A stretch of DNA of 47,470 nt from Nocardiopsis prasina DSM 43845 (lineage in GTDB: Bacteria > Actinomycetota > Actinomycetes > Streptosporangiales > Streptosporangiaceae), in assembly GCF_000341265.1 (NCBI RefSeq), contig NZ_ANAE01000108.1:11762-59231 (forward strand). Reading direction: 5' to 3'. Below the pieces are notes generated by a model. It had not been told where the DNA came from. It did not search any database and worked only from the letters and a program-made list of their open reading frames with translations. Position numbers and translations under genes: made by a program. Positions within the stretch are counted from its first letter, which is position 1. Each line of letters starts with the position of its first letter. This document shows, one piece after another, positions 7,416 to 16,193 of this stretch.

Positions 7416-10028
7416 GTGCGACCCGTCGGTCCGAACGACCCCCGGCAGATCGGGCCGTACCGACTCACCCACCTGCTCGGCCAGGGCGGCATGGGACAGG
7501 TTTTCCTCGGCCGTACCAGGGGCGGCTGGGACGTGGTCGTCAAGATCATCCGGCCCGACCGGCTGAACGGCAGCGACTCCAGGAGCCCCGAGTACCGCGC
7601 CCGGTTCGCGCGTGAGGCGCAGGCCGCCCGCAGCGTCGGCGGCTTCTACACCGCCCACGTCCTGGACGCCGACCCGCACGCGGAGCAGCCGTGGATCGCC
7701 ACCGCGTACATCCCGGGGCCCACACTGTCGCGGGCGGTGCGTGACCAGGGTCCGATGTCCTCACCCGCCGCCCGTCGGTTGGCAGCGCGCCTGGCCGAGG
7801 GTCTGTTGGCCATCCACGCCCACGGGCTGATCCACCGCGACCTCAAGCCGGGGAACATCATCCTGGCCGACGACGGACCCAAGATCATCGATTTCGGCAT
7901 CGCCCGTCCGCTGGACAACACGGCCATCAGCAGTACCGGACGCGTCTTCGGAACGCTGTCGTTCATGTCCCCGGAACAGGCCAGGGGCCTGGAACTCACC
8001 CCGGCGTCTGACGTGTTCAGCCTCGGCACGGTGCTCGCCTTCGCGTCCACCGGCGTCAACCCGTTCAGGACCGACAGTGCGCCCGCGACCCTGCTGCGGG
8101 TGGTCGCCGCCCCGCCCCTGCACGCCCTGGAGGAGCTGTCGCCGGATCTCAGGGACGCGGTCACCGCCTGTTGGAGCCACACGCCCGAGGAACGTCCCGC
8201 CCCGGACGACATCATCACCCTGCTCTACGAGGAGGATGCCGAAGCCGGAGACGCTGAGCCCCAGCCGACGGTGCCGCAGAGCTCCCCCTCACCAGCAACA
8301 CTCAACACGCTGGAGAGGACGACCGAACCAGTACCGGAAGCAGAGCCGGTACCGGGGGCCGCGCCCAAGCTCGAAGCGGAGGCGGAGCCCGAGGTGGGGC
8401 CGGAGCCCGAAGCGGAGACCGAGTCCACAGCAATGCGGCACTCGATGGTCCCGCAGGTCTCGCCACCAACGGAAACGCTGGAACGGAGAAGCGAACCGGC
8501 CTCCGAAGGCGGACCGCGGACACCACCGGAACCGACCACCGAATCTGTGCCGGAGCCGGGGCCCGAGGTAGGAGCTGTGTCCGAGGTGGGGCCTGATTCC
8601 GAGACAGCGCCGGAGGCAGAGGCCGAGTCAGGACCTGAGCCCGAAGCGGTGGCAAAGCCCAGACCTGAGGTGGTGTTCACGTCCAAGGTGGGGTTCGAGT
8701 TCGAAACAGAACTCGAACCAATGCCGGACGCCGATCCGGAGCCAGGGCCCGAGCAAGGAGGGGAGGCAGAGCAAACCACCGAAGCAGTCCCCCGTCTCGA
8801 ACAGTCGACGGTCCCCGAGCCGGCAGTCGACTCCGTAGACGAGAAGGGGCCGGGAACCGAAACCACGTCGTCGCCGTCCCTCGAACCCGAAATGACAGTC
8901 CCGAACCCCAACCTCGTCCGTGGTCGCCCCGCGCTTCGGGTCCTGAGCGCCTCGGCGGCCGCGCTCTTGGCGATCACGGTTGCGGTCCTCGGTCCGATGG
9001 CGGCCCGACGGTTCGAAAGCGGGCCTGAGCCGATGACCTTCGACGGACACCCAGGCCAGGTCGAGACCGCGGGCTTCGCCCCGGACGCGGCCACCCTGGT
9101 AACCGCCGGTGACGACGCCATTACGAGGGTCTGGGACGCCTCGAACGGTGAAGAGCTCCACGTCCTCCAAGGACACCGCCAGGCCGTTACCGCGGTCGCC
9201 TACGCACCCCACGGCGGGATCCTCGCCACCGCCAGTGCGGACCACTCCGTTCGGATCTGGGACGCCCGGAGTGGCCAGGAGATCGGTCTCCTCGAAGGAC
9301 ACACGAGGGTTGTTACCGCAGTCGCGTACGCACCAAACCGCGGTGGACTCGCCACCGGCAGCGCGGATCAGACCGCGCGAATCTGGTCCTCCCCAACCGA
9401 CGACGAACCCCACGTCCTCGAAGCACACAGCAACGTCGTGACATCAGTGACCTACTCCCCGGACAGCAGGACACTCGCCACCACCAGCCGCGACGCCACC
9501 ACGCGCCTGTGGAACTCGGTCACCGGAGCGGAGCGGATCGTCCTGGAAGGACACGACGCGGCCGTCGTTTCCGCGGTCTTCTCCCCGGACGGCACGACGC
9601 TCACTACTACCAGCCACGACAACACGGCACGTGTCTGGGACACGCAGAGCGGTAGGGAACTCCACGTGCTCCAGGGACATGATCACTTCGTCACTTCGGC
9701 GGTCTACGCGCCCGACGGCAGCACCGTCGTTACCAGCAGCAACGACAACACCGCACGTGTCTGGGACCTTGAGAGCGGCGAGGAACTCCGCACCCTCCGG
9801 GGCCACTCCGGCCCCGTCACCTCGGTGGTCTACGCCCCCGATGGCAGCACCATCACCACCACAAGCACCGACCGGACCGCACGCGTCTGGGACCCCGAGG
9901 GCGGCATGCAACTCCACGTCCTCGAGGGGCACCGGGGCCATGTGCTCTCCGCCGCCCACTCACCCGCAGGAAGCACGCTGACCACCGTGAGCCGTAACGG
10001 CGCCATCCTCGTCTGGCGGCTCGGCTGA
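7416..10028 (+). CDS. Membrane Ser/Thr protein kinase with extracytoplasmic WD40 propeller
   Basis: 870 residues from the GTG at 7416, with AAGGGGAGAG five bases upstream; the longer upstream frame overlaps the previous gene and is rejected. Residues 10-270 form a Hanks-type kinase: glycine loop GQGGMG, catalytic lysine K43, HRDLKPGN with D142, DFG with D159, and MSPEQA. Residues 275-505 are a low-complexity linker dominated by Glu and Pro. A single hydrophobic helix lies at about 506-530. Residues 540-870 hold eight WD40 repeats of about 42 residues, most ending 'ARVWD' or similar. The topology implies a cytoplasmic kinase with an external beta-propeller sensor. The substrate is unknown. It lies between the two helicase-family genes and directly before two small membrane proteins. 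Confidence 0.95.
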   Translation: MRPVGPNDPRQIGPYRLTHLLGQGGMGQVFLGRTRGGWDVVVKIIRPDRLNGSDSRSPEYRARFAREAQAARSVGGFYTAHVLDADPHAEQPWIATAYIPGPTLSRAVRDQGPMSSPAARRLAARLAEGLLAIHAHGLIHRDLKPGNIILADDGPKIIDFGIARPLDNTAISSTGRVFGTLSFMSPEQARGLELTPASDVFSLGTVLAFASTGVNPFRTDSAPATLLRVVAAPPLHALEELSPDLRDAVTACWSHTPEERPAPDDIITLLYEEDAEAGDAEPQPTVPQSSPSPATLNTLERTTEPVPEAEPVPGAAPKLEAEAEPEVGPEPEAETESTAMRHSMVPQVSPPTETLERRSEPASEGGPRTPPEPTTESVPEPGPEVGAVSEVGPDSETAPEAEAESGPEPEAVAKPRPEVVFTSKVGFEFETELEPMPDADPEPGPEQGGEAEQTTEAVPRLEQSTVPEPAVDSVDEKGPGTETTSSPSLEPEMTVPNPNLVRGRPALRVLSASAAALLAITVAVLGPMAARRFESGPEPMTFDGHPGQVETAGFAPDAATLVTAGDDAITRVWDASNGEELHVLQGHRQAVTAVAYAPHGGILATASADHSVRIWDARSGQEIGLLEGHTRVVTAVAYAPNRGGLATGSADQTARIWSSPTDDEPHVLEAHSNVVTSVTYSPDSRTLATTSRDATTRLWNSVTGAERIVLEGHDAAVVSAVFSPDGTTLTTTSHDNTARVWDTQSGRELHVLQGHDHFVTSAVYAPDGSTVVTSSNDNTARVWDLESGEELRTLRGHSGPVTSVVYAPDGSTITTTSTDRTARVWDPEGGMQLHVLEGHRGHVLSAAHSPAGSTLTTVSRNGAILVWRLG
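9033..10025 (+). repeat. Eight WD40-encoding tandem repeats
   Basis: Eight units of about 126 bp encode the WD40 propeller. Typical unit features are GH at the start, 'V(T/S)S/AV(V/A)Y(A/S)PDG' in the middle and 'D.TARVWD' near the end. Unit 4 begins AH instead of GH. Unit 8 ends in LVWRLG and is the most divergent. The regular unit length and similarity suggest expansion by internal duplication. Confidence 0.85.
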
Positions 10029-10105
10029 CGCCCGGCGCGGAGAACACCGTCGGGGCGGGCGGGCTAGAGTGGCGTAGGTCGATCAACGACGGCGAGAGAC
10101 ACCCC

Positions 10106-10528
10106 ATGAGCAACGCACCGCTGCCCCCCGGAGCCTCCTCCCCCCGCGACCGGGCGCGCGAGGACCGCACCGTCGAGGGGCGGGACCGGGCACCCGAGCG
10201 GGATCTCGACGACGACCGCCGCACACCCGGCCCCGCGGGGTCGACGGGCGGGGCCAACAGCTCCACCATGGCGCTCATCCTGCACGCGGTGACCGCGCTC
10301 TGCTGCATGAACTGGATCTTCGGGATCGCCGGGATCACCTTCGCGGTGCGGGCCGCGCACGCCCGCGACCGGGGGCGCCCGGACCAGGCCGAGGTCCTCA
10401 CCCGGTACTCCTGGTACTGCCTGGGCGCCGCGGGAGTGATGTTCTTCGTGATGCTGGTGCTGACCTTCGTGATGTTCACCCAGGCGGGAGACTGGATCCA
10501 GCAGATCGTCCCCGTGGTGAACTTCTGA
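10106..10528 (+). CDS. Small dispanin/DUF4190-like membrane protein
   Basis: 140 residues from the ATG at 10106, with GGCGAGAG upstream. The first 50 residues are hydrophilic, proline- and arginine-rich and probably disordered. Two membrane segments follow, at about 54-80 (ALILHAVTALCCMNWIFGIAGITF) and 101-128, joined by a short charged loop with 'RAAHARDRGRPDQA'. The layout resembles CD225/dispanin-like two-helix proteins. It is 77 bp downstream of the WD40 kinase and 104 bp before a second protein of the same plan, so the three may be co-expressed. A kinase-substrate relationship is speculation. Confidence 0.8.
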   Translation: MSNAPLPPGASSPRDRAREDRTVEGRDRAPERDLDDDRRTPGPAGSTGGANSSTMALILHAVTALCCMNWIFGIAGITFAVRAAHARDRGRPDQAEVLTRYSWYCLGAAGVMFFVMLVLTFVMFTQAGDWIQQIVPVVNF

Positions 10529-10631
10529 CCCCGGTTTGGGGCAACGAGTACGGCACCGTCCGCGTCCCACCCGGGTGCGGCGGGTATGCGACCCACAGAC
10601 GGTGTTCTGCATTAGGGGGCACGGACCAGCG

Positions 10632-11111
10632 GTGAACGGCGACCGGAGCGACCCCAGGGCCTTCTGGGAGCGGGGACGGACCTCCGTCCCCGGGTCCGGC
10701 GTGCCCGCGCGAGCCCCCGTCGCGCGCCCTGCGCCAGCGCCCCCTCCCGGACCGGCGCCGCAGGCGTACCAGCCCGCCACTCCGGTCCACCGCCCCTGGA
10801 CGGGACCGCCACCACCCTCCGGTCCCCCGCCCCGGGTGGGCGGGGCGGTCGCGGCTCTGATCGTGGCCGTGAGCACCCTGCTGGTCCAGGTCCTCGGCGT
10901 CTCCCTGGGCCTGTGGTTCGTCGTGCTGTTCGCCAACGTTCCCGGGATCGTCCTCGGCGTCCTGGCCCTGACGAAGGTCCCGGACACGGACGCCGTGGAG
11001 CGGTACATCCGCTACACGTGGACGGCCACCTTCGCCTACACGGCGTTCTCGGTGGTCTTCCTGCTGCCGGTGATGGTGATCGCGTCCCTGATCCTCTATC
11101 TGGGGGTCTGA
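10632..11111 (+). CDS. Second proline-rich small membrane protein
   Basis: 159 residues from a GTG at 10632, chosen because AGGGGG lies upstream at 10613-10618; a GTG at 10602 would add ten residues. Residues 1-70 are rich in Pro and Ala (PAPAPPPGPAPQ). Two or three hydrophobic helices follow from about residue 71 to the C-terminus. The loop 'LALTKVPDTDAVERYIRYTW' sits in the position of the charged loop in the preceding protein. The two adjacent proteins share a plan (disordered N-terminus, paired helices) and may be diverged paralogues, though sequence identity is low by eye. Function unknown. Confidence 0.7.
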   Translation: MNGDRSDPRAFWERGRTSVPGSGVPARAPVARPAPAPPPGPAPQAYQPATPVHRPWTGPPPPSGPPPRVGGAVAALIVAVSTLLVQVLGVSLGLWFVVLFANVPGIVLGVLALTKVPDTDAVERYIRYTWTATFAYTAFSVVFLLPVMVIASLILYLGV

Positions 11112-11226
11112 CCCGCGACCGTAACGAACCCCACCCGGGTGCGGGCATGATCAGAGGGGTTCCCGTGTTGGACCTGGGGCCACCCTCTTCCCCGTGTCAG
11201 TGCCCGTACCCGCCGGAAGGCCCCGT

Positions 11227-12873
11227 GTGTCCTGCCTGATCGTCCAGTCCGACAAGACGCTCCTGCTAGAGATCGACCACGAACTCGCCCCGGAGTGCCG
11301 CCGATCCATCGCGCCGTTCGCCGAGCTCGAACGCGCCCCCGAACACGTGCACACCTACCGGATCACGCCGCTGGCCCTGTGGAACGCGCGCGCGGCCGGG
11401 CACGACGCCGAGCAGGTCGTGGACTCGCTCCTGCGCTTCTCGAAGTTCCCGGTGCCGCACTCGCTGCTCGTGGACATCGCCGAGACCATGGACCGCTACG
11501 GGCGGCTCCGGCTGGTCGGCGACCCCCGGCACGGCCTGGTCCTGGAGTCCTCGGACCGCGCCGTCCTGGAGGAGGTCGTCCGGGCCAAGAAGGTCAAGGG
11601 CATGCTGGGCGAGCGGATCAGTGAGGACTCGGTCTCCGTCCACCCCAGCGAGCGCGGCAACCTCAAGCAGGCCCTGCTGAAGATCGGCTGGCCCGCCGAG
11701 GACCTGGCCGGGTACGTGGACGGCGAGGCGCACAGCATCGACCTCGCCGACGGCGACTGGGAGCTGCGCGGCTACCAGCAGGAGGCCGCCGAGAGCTTCC
11801 ACGCGGGCGGCTCCGGCGTGGTCGTGCTGCCCTGCGGCGCCGGGAAGACCATCGTCGGCGCGGCCGCGATGGCCATGACCGGAGCGACGACCCTCATCCT
11901 GGTGACCAACACCGTGTCCGTGCACCAGTGGAAGACCGAGCTGCTGAAGCGGACCTCCCTCACCGAGGACGAGATCGGCGAGTACTCGGGGACCCGCAAG
12001 GAGATCCGTCCGGTCACCATCGCGACCTACCAGGTGATGGCGGCGCGCCGGAAGGGCGTCTACACGCACCTGGAACTGTTCGACGCCAAGGACTGGGGCC
12101 TGGTCGTCTACGACGAGGTGCACCTGCTGCCCGCGCCCATCTTCCGGATGACCGCCGACCTCCAGGCCCGCCGTCGGCTCGGCCTGACCGCCACCCTGGT
12201 CCGCGAGGACGGCCGGGAGGGCGACGTGTTCTCGCTGATCGGGCCGAAGCGCTACGACGCCCCGTGGAAGGACATGGAGAACCAGGGGTGGATCGCCCCG
12301 GCCGACTGCGTGGAGGTCCGGGTGGACCTGACCGACTCCGAGCGGCTGGCGTACGCGACCGCCGAGCCCGAGGACCGGTACCGGTTCTGCGCGTCCTCGG
12401 AGACCAAGACCGACGTGGTGCGGCGGATCGTGGAGCGTCACCCGCAGGAGCAGGTCCTGGTGATCGGCTCCTACATCGACCAGCTCGACGAACTCGGCGA
12501 GCGGCTGGGCGCCCCCGTGATCAAGGGTGAGACCCGCAACAAGGAGCGTGAGCGCCTCTTCGACGCCTTCCGCTCGGGTGAGCTGCGCACCCTGGTGGTG
12601 TCCAAGGTCGCCAACTTCTCGATCGACCTCCCCGAGGCGGGGGTGGCGGTCCAGGTGTCGGGTTCCTTCGGTTCGCGGCAGGAGGAGGCGCAGCGGCTGG
12701 GCCGTGTGCTGCGGCCCAAGGCGGACGGCCGCACCGCGCGGTTCTACGCCGTGGTCGCCCGGGACACCCTGGACCAGGACTACGCCGCGCACCGGCAGCG
12801 GTTCCTGGCCGAGCAGGGCTACGCGTACCGCATCGCCGACGCGGGCGACCTGCTCGCCGGTGAGGAGATCTGA
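11227..12873 (+). CDS. XPB/Ssl2-type superfamily 2 DNA helicase
   Basis: 548 residues from the GTG at 11227, chosen for GGAAGG six bases upstream; an earlier GTG at 11194 is possible. An N-terminal helicase-associated region starts SDKTLLLEID. Motif I is CGAGKT with K207, motif II is D296-E-V-H299 (a DEAH variant), motif III is TAT in 'GLTATLVRED', and motif VI is 'QRLGRVLRPK'. The length and motif order match bacterial XPB, as in the M. tuberculosis ERCC3-like protein. It is a 3'-5' ATP-dependent DNA translocase with a presumed role in DNA repair. The stop codon sits in a hairpin shared with the convergent gene. Confidence 0.95.
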   Translation: MSCLIVQSDKTLLLEIDHELAPECRRSIAPFAELERAPEHVHTYRITPLALWNARAAGHDAEQVVDSLLRFSKFPVPHSLLVDIAETMDRYGRLRLVGDPRHGLVLESSDRAVLEEVVRAKKVKGMLGERISEDSVSVHPSERGNLKQALLKIGWPAEDLAGYVDGEAHSIDLADGDWELRGYQQEAAESFHAGGSGVVVLPCGAGKTIVGAAAMAMTGATTLILVTNTVSVHQWKTELLKRTSLTEDEIGEYSGTRKEIRPVTIATYQVMAARRKGVYTHLELFDAKDWGLVVYDEVHLLPAPIFRMTADLQARRRLGLTATLVREDGREGDVFSLIGPKRYDAPWKDMENQGWIAPADCVEVRVDLTDSERLAYATAEPEDRYRFCASSETKTDVVRRIVERHPQEQVLVIGSYIDQLDELGERLGAPVIKGETRNKERERLFDAFRSGELRTLVVSKVANFSIDLPEAGVAVQVSGSFGSRQEEAQRLGRVLRPKADGRTARFYAVVARDTLDQDYAAHRQRFLAEQGYAYRIADAGDLLAGEEI

Positions 12874-12901
12874 CCGGGCGGTGCGCCACCACGCCGGTCA
12901 G
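12870..12901. terminator. Bidirectional hairpin containing both stop codons
   Basis: CTGACCGG at 12870-12877 pairs with CCGGTCAG at 12894-12901. The left arm contains the TGA of the helicase gene and the right arm the stop of the convergent small gene. An inner GGTG/CACC pairing extends the structure. It is suitable as a shared terminator for the two convergent genes. Confidence 0.6.
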
Positions 12902-13134
12902 AGCGAGGGCAGGACGCCGATCACGTAGGTCCCGGCGGCGATGCCCCAGGCGATGAGGGAGTAGCTGAGGGTCCGGGTGCGCAGCAACCGGTCGCCCCGG
13001 ACCGAGGGCGCCGTGAAGGCGGCCACCAACAGGGCGAGGCCGAGCAGCGCGGGGATCACCGAGGCCAGCGCGAACAGCTGGGACTGGGCGGCGCACGCGG
13101 TGTAGCCGGGACTGCCGGGATCACCACAGAACAC
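12898..13134 (-). CDS. Small two-helix membrane protein
   Basis: 78 residues from a GTG at 13134. After a short N-terminus with two cysteines (C3 and C14) there are two hydrophobic segments, roughly residues 20-43 and 56-76. A basic loop (RGDRLLRTRT) lies between them. No family is recognised. It ends 25 bp from the helicase gene on the opposite strand. Coding potential rests on the clean two-helix pattern and GC-rich third positions, so it is probable but not certain. Confidence 0.6.
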   Translation of the reverse strand: MFCGDPGSPGYTACAAQSQLFALASVIPALLGLALLVAAFTAPSVRGDRLLRTRTLSYSLIAWGIAAGTYVIGVLPSL

Positions 13135-13205
13135 GTCGTCCCCCGATCCGATCGTTCATGCGGTCGTACTCCCAAGACCGTACCGTTTCGGCGGGGCCGG
13201 ATCGC

Positions 13206-13239
13206 CCCGGGTCACGACCGCATCCCGGTCGTGACCGGG
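13206..13239. promoter_or_regulatory. Long inverted repeat in the divergent R2lox upstream region
   Basis: GGTCACGACCG at 13210-13220 pairs perfectly with CGGTCGTGACC at 13226-13236 around a 5-nt loop. A further CCC/GGG pairing lies outside one bulged G. It lies between two divergent genes, where a terminator is not expected. It is therefore a candidate operator or RNA leader structure about 120 bp upstream of the R2lox start. Confidence 0.5.
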
Positions 13240-13359
13240 CCTTCCCGCCAAACCGAACCACGCTCGGAATTCGAGTGACCCAGGACACCCGAAGGGCTTT
13301 ACACGAACCCGCACCGTGTCCAATCATGAGGGGCAGTACACCTGACGGAGGTACCCCCC

Positions 13360-14331
13360 ATGACCGAGGCACCGGCCACCGAGCACCGCGACGGCTTCCA
13401 CTCGCTCCGCAGCGGCGGACTCAACTGGGACTCACTCCCCCTCAAGCTGTTCGTCAAGGGCAACGCGAGGTTCTGGAACCCGGCCGACATCGACCTCTCC
13501 CAGGACGCCGAGGACTGGAAGGGGCTCGACGATGAGGCGCGCACCCGCGTCCTGCGGCTGTGCGCGCTCTTCGCGGCGGGCGAGGAGGCGGTCACCGAGG
13601 ACCTCCAGCCGTTCCTGCGCGCCATGGCCGCCGAGGGCCGCCTGGGCGACGAGATGTACCTGACCCAGTTCGCCTTCGAGGAGGCCAGGCACGTCCAGGC
13701 CTTCCGTCTGTGGCTGGACGCGATCGGCGTCCGGGACGACCTCCACGAGTACGTGGACACCAACCCCGGCTACCGGACCCTGTTCCAGGACGAGCTCCCC
13801 CGCTCGATGGAGGCCCTCCTGGACGACCCCAGCCCCCGCAACCAGGTGCGCGCCTCGGTCACCTACAACCACATCATCGAGGGCTCGCTCGCGCTGACCG
13901 GCTACTACGCCTGGAACCACGTGTGCACCGTCCGGGACATCTTCCCGGGCATGCGCCGGATCATCAGGCGGATCGGCGACGACGAACGCCGCCACATGGC
14001 CTGGGGCACCTTCACCTGCCGACGCCACGTGGCCGCCGACGACCGCAACTGGGACGTGGTGAGCGAACGCCTCGACGAACTCCTCCCCCACGTCATGGGC
14101 ACCGTCAGGGACGGCGACGTGCCCTCGAAGGACCCGGCCGTCCAGCGCTACGAACTCCCCCCGGGCCAACTCCTGGAGTACGCGAGCGACCGCGCGCTGC
14201 GGCGGCTGGGCGCCATCGAGTCCGCGCGCGGGGTGCCGCTCTCCCGGATCGACCTGGACGCCTCACCCGAGGAGCTGGAGGAGCGGTTCGGTGAGGAGGA
14301 CCGCGCCGCCATGGCCCGGCTGGAGACCTGA
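13360..14331 (+). CDS. R2-like ligand-binding oxidase (R2lox)
   Basis: 323 residues, ATG at 13360 with GGAGGT upstream. The ferritin-like four-helix metal site is complete: E75, E108 and H111 (EEARH), E174, E209 and H212 (DERRH). V78 and Y169 occupy the positions that form the valine-tyrosine ether crosslink in known R2lox proteins. This pattern places it with the M. tuberculosis Rv0233 type, not with ribonucleotide reductase NrdF. The family assembles a Mn/Fe centre and binds a fatty-acid-like ligand; its physiological substrate is unknown. No nrd genes are nearby. It converges on the LURP-one gene with only 26 bp between them. Confidence 0.93.
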   Translation: MTEAPATEHRDGFHSLRSGGLNWDSLPLKLFVKGNARFWNPADIDLSQDAEDWKGLDDEARTRVLRLCALFAAGEEAVTEDLQPFLRAMAAEGRLGDEMYLTQFAFEEARHVQAFRLWLDAIGVRDDLHEYVDTNPGYRTLFQDELPRSMEALLDDPSPRNQVRASVTYNHIIEGSLALTGYYAWNHVCTVRDIFPGMRRIIRRIGDDERRHMAWGTFTCRRHVAADDRNWDVVSERLDELLPHVMGTVRDGDVPSKDPAVQRYELPPGQLLEYASDRALRRLGAIESARGVPLSRIDLDASPEELEERFGEEDRAAMARLET

Positions 14332-14357
14332 GCGCTCGGCCCGGCACGCTCCGTAGG

Positions 14358-14945
14358 TCACTTCCCCTCGCGCAGCACGAGGTCGATGGCGATCGCTGAG
14401 GCCACCACGAGGGTACGCAACGGTTCCGGGAGGGAGGGGTAGCGGTGGTGCAGCGCGTAGCTGTCCGCCGCCGTGAGGAACTCCCCGAGGTCGGGCAGGC
14501 GCCGGTCGACCCTGGCGACCTCGTGGCCGACGTGGTCGCTGATCCGGAAGTCCCGGCCGACGAGGTCGCCCTCGATCGTGCCCAGCTGGCGCTTCCACGC
14601 GTCCAGCAGGGTGAAGCTGGCCCGGAAGAACTTCAGGTCCTGCTCGATGGTGCCCACCGGCTGGCCGTCGGGCAGGCTCACGCTGGTGGTCGCGGTCATC
14701 CAGGACCAGTGCTTGCGGATGACGAGCCGGAGCGCCCCGTTCGGGTCGGTGACGTGCACCCGTCTCTCGAACCCCTCGGTACTGCTGGACAGTTGCCGCA
14801 GCACCTGCACGCCCCCACTCGCGCCCTGTTCACGCGCCCGGGCGATCAGCCGTCCGGACTGGTCGTGGATCTCGTAGTCGGAGACGTCAGCCATGAAGCG
14901 TCTGGGTTGGCGTACCAGGAGGGGGTTCGCGGTGAGGAGGTCCAT
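14358..14945 (-). CDS. LURP-one-related / phospholipid-scramblase-like protein
   Basis: 195 residues from the ATG at 14945. The pattern of beta-strands 'YEIHDQSGRLIARAREQ ... VTDPNGALRLVIRKHW ... VSLPDGQPVGTIEQD' followed by a final hydrophobic helix (TLVVASAIAIDLVL) fits the tubby-like barrel of LURP-one and scramblase-type proteins. The final helix may anchor it to the membrane. It begins 11 bp after the end of the zeta-toxin-like gene, so the two are probably one transcript. Longer upstream extensions of the frame overlap that gene and are rejected. The biochemical role is unknown. Confidence 0.85.
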   Translation of the reverse strand: MDLLTANPLLVRQPRRFMADVSDYEIHDQSGRLIARAREQGASGGVQVLRQLSSSTEGFERRVHVTDPNGALRLVIRKHWSWMTATTSVSLPDGQPVGTIEQDLKFFRASFTLLDAWKRQLGTIEGDLVGRDFRISDHVGHEVARVDRRLPDLGEFLTAADSYALHHRYPSLPEPLRTLVVASAIAIDLVLREGK

Positions 14946-14956
14946 GGGGCACGACC

Positions 14957-16057
14957 CTAGGGCGTGTCCTCGCGGCGCCACAGCTCGCGTCTGCCCCTCT
15001 CGGCCTCCAACGCGATCCGGCCGAAGGGCTCGGACCGCCACACCCCGTCCCGCTGGTGGTTGGCGTACAGGACCTCGCCCTCCCGTGAGAGCACGTACAC
15101 CGAATCCGCGAGGTGGTGGGTCTCCAGGAACTCGACGGTGTTGGGCACTCCCAGGTAGAAGCGGTCGTGGTGGATCTCCGGCAGCCAGCGGCCGAACCCC
15201 TGGTCCCGGGTGGCGCGCTCGTGGCGGTCGAAGATCGAGAACCGGCTGTTGGAGGTGTGCGTGGCCACGAAGGCGACCTCCACCCGGTACCCGGCCTCCC
15301 TGAAACCCAGCACCCATGAGGCGGCCCAGTCCGCGCGGCCCAGCGGGTGGCTGCACACGACGTCGTGGCGGCCCCGCCGCACGTGTTCCATGACCCGCCC
15401 GTGCAACCCGCCGACCTGCATGGACACCGAGGTGGAGGCGGCCCTGTCGTCGGCGGTCATGGACCACTCGTAGTCGGGCGAGAGCCGCAGCAGGTCGTCG
15501 CCGTCGTAGCTGACCGTCCCCTGCGGCAGGACCGGCAGCAGGAGGCGCTGGAGGGTGGACTTGCCGGAGCCGGGCTGGCCGCCGAGGAGCAGCAGACGGG
15601 GGCGTTCGCGCGGGGTGCCGGTGAGCCGGTCCCGCAGGGCGAGGCCGAAGAGCGAGTCCAGTTCGGCGTCGGTGAGCTCGCGCCCCAGATCGCCGGGGGT
15701 GGCACCGGCCGTCGGCTGCGCGGGGTCCGCCCGGAGTCCTCCGATGGTCCGGGGCAGTTCGGCGTTCGCGCGGGCGACCTCGTCGGGGGTCATGAAGGGC
15801 AGGCGCGCCTCCTCGGAGAGCAGTCGCGCGGCGCGTTCGGACAGCTCGGGGTCCTTCTCCAGACGCGCCGTACAGGCGCCGATCGCCGCGCTGTACAGGT
15901 TGTAGGCGCGTTCGCGCTCCTGGCGCTGCTCCGTCGTCTGGGGCGGGACCCCGCCGCTGGAGCTCTCCGCGAGAAGGGGGATGACCTCCGCCCCGACGTG
16001 TTCGGCCGAGGGGTCGGGGCCCATGCCGGGGCCGGTTCCGGAGGGGGAGGGTGCCAT
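14957..16057 (-). CDS. Zeta-toxin-like P-loop kinase
   Basis: 366 residues from the ATG at 16057. Residues 1-150 are helical, Glu/Arg-rich and unassigned. Residues 150-366 match the zeta toxin/kinase fold: Walker A G159-QPGSGKS-T168, then 'YDGDDLL' with D185-D188 in the place of the substrate-binding acid, and 'HERATRDQGFGRWLP' near 279-293, where zeta toxins have their conserved Arg and 'GR'. Known zeta toxins phosphorylate UDP-N-acetylglucosamine and block wall synthesis. No epsilon-type antitoxin gene is adjacent; the next gene is LURP-one-like. The long N-terminus could be self-inhibitory, but this is inference. A housekeeping role is also possible. Confidence 0.82.
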   Translation of the reverse strand: MAPSPSGTGPGMGPDPSAEHVGAEVIPLLAESSSGGVPPQTTEQRQERERAYNLYSAAIGACTARLEKDPELSERAARLLSEEARLPFMTPDEVARANAELPRTIGGLRADPAQPTAGATPGDLGRELTDAELDSLFGLALRDRLTGTPRERPRLLLLGGQPGSGKSTLQRLLLPVLPQGTVSYDGDDLLRLSPDYEWSMTADDRAASTSVSMQVGGLHGRVMEHVRRGRHDVVCSHPLGRADWAASWVLGFREAGYRVEVAFVATHTSNSRFSIFDRHERATRDQGFGRWLPEIHHDRFYLGVPNTVEFLETHHLADSVYVLSREGEVLYANHQRDGVWRSEPFGRIALEAERGRRELWRREDTP

Positions 16058-16193
16058 GTTCGTCCGCTCTCGCCGTGGCCCGGCCGGTGCGCGGGGCCGT
16101 GGGTGTACGCAACCGCCTACCCGACGAGGTTAGTGTCTCAGGTCACCCGGAGGCGGCCGTTCACCCCAGCGCACCGCGACCTAAAGTGGCCAC

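Noticed and set aside
9033..10025. Regular 126-bp repeats as a possible CRISPR or satellite array
   Set aside because: They are in-frame WD40-encoding units of the kinase gene, without spacers.
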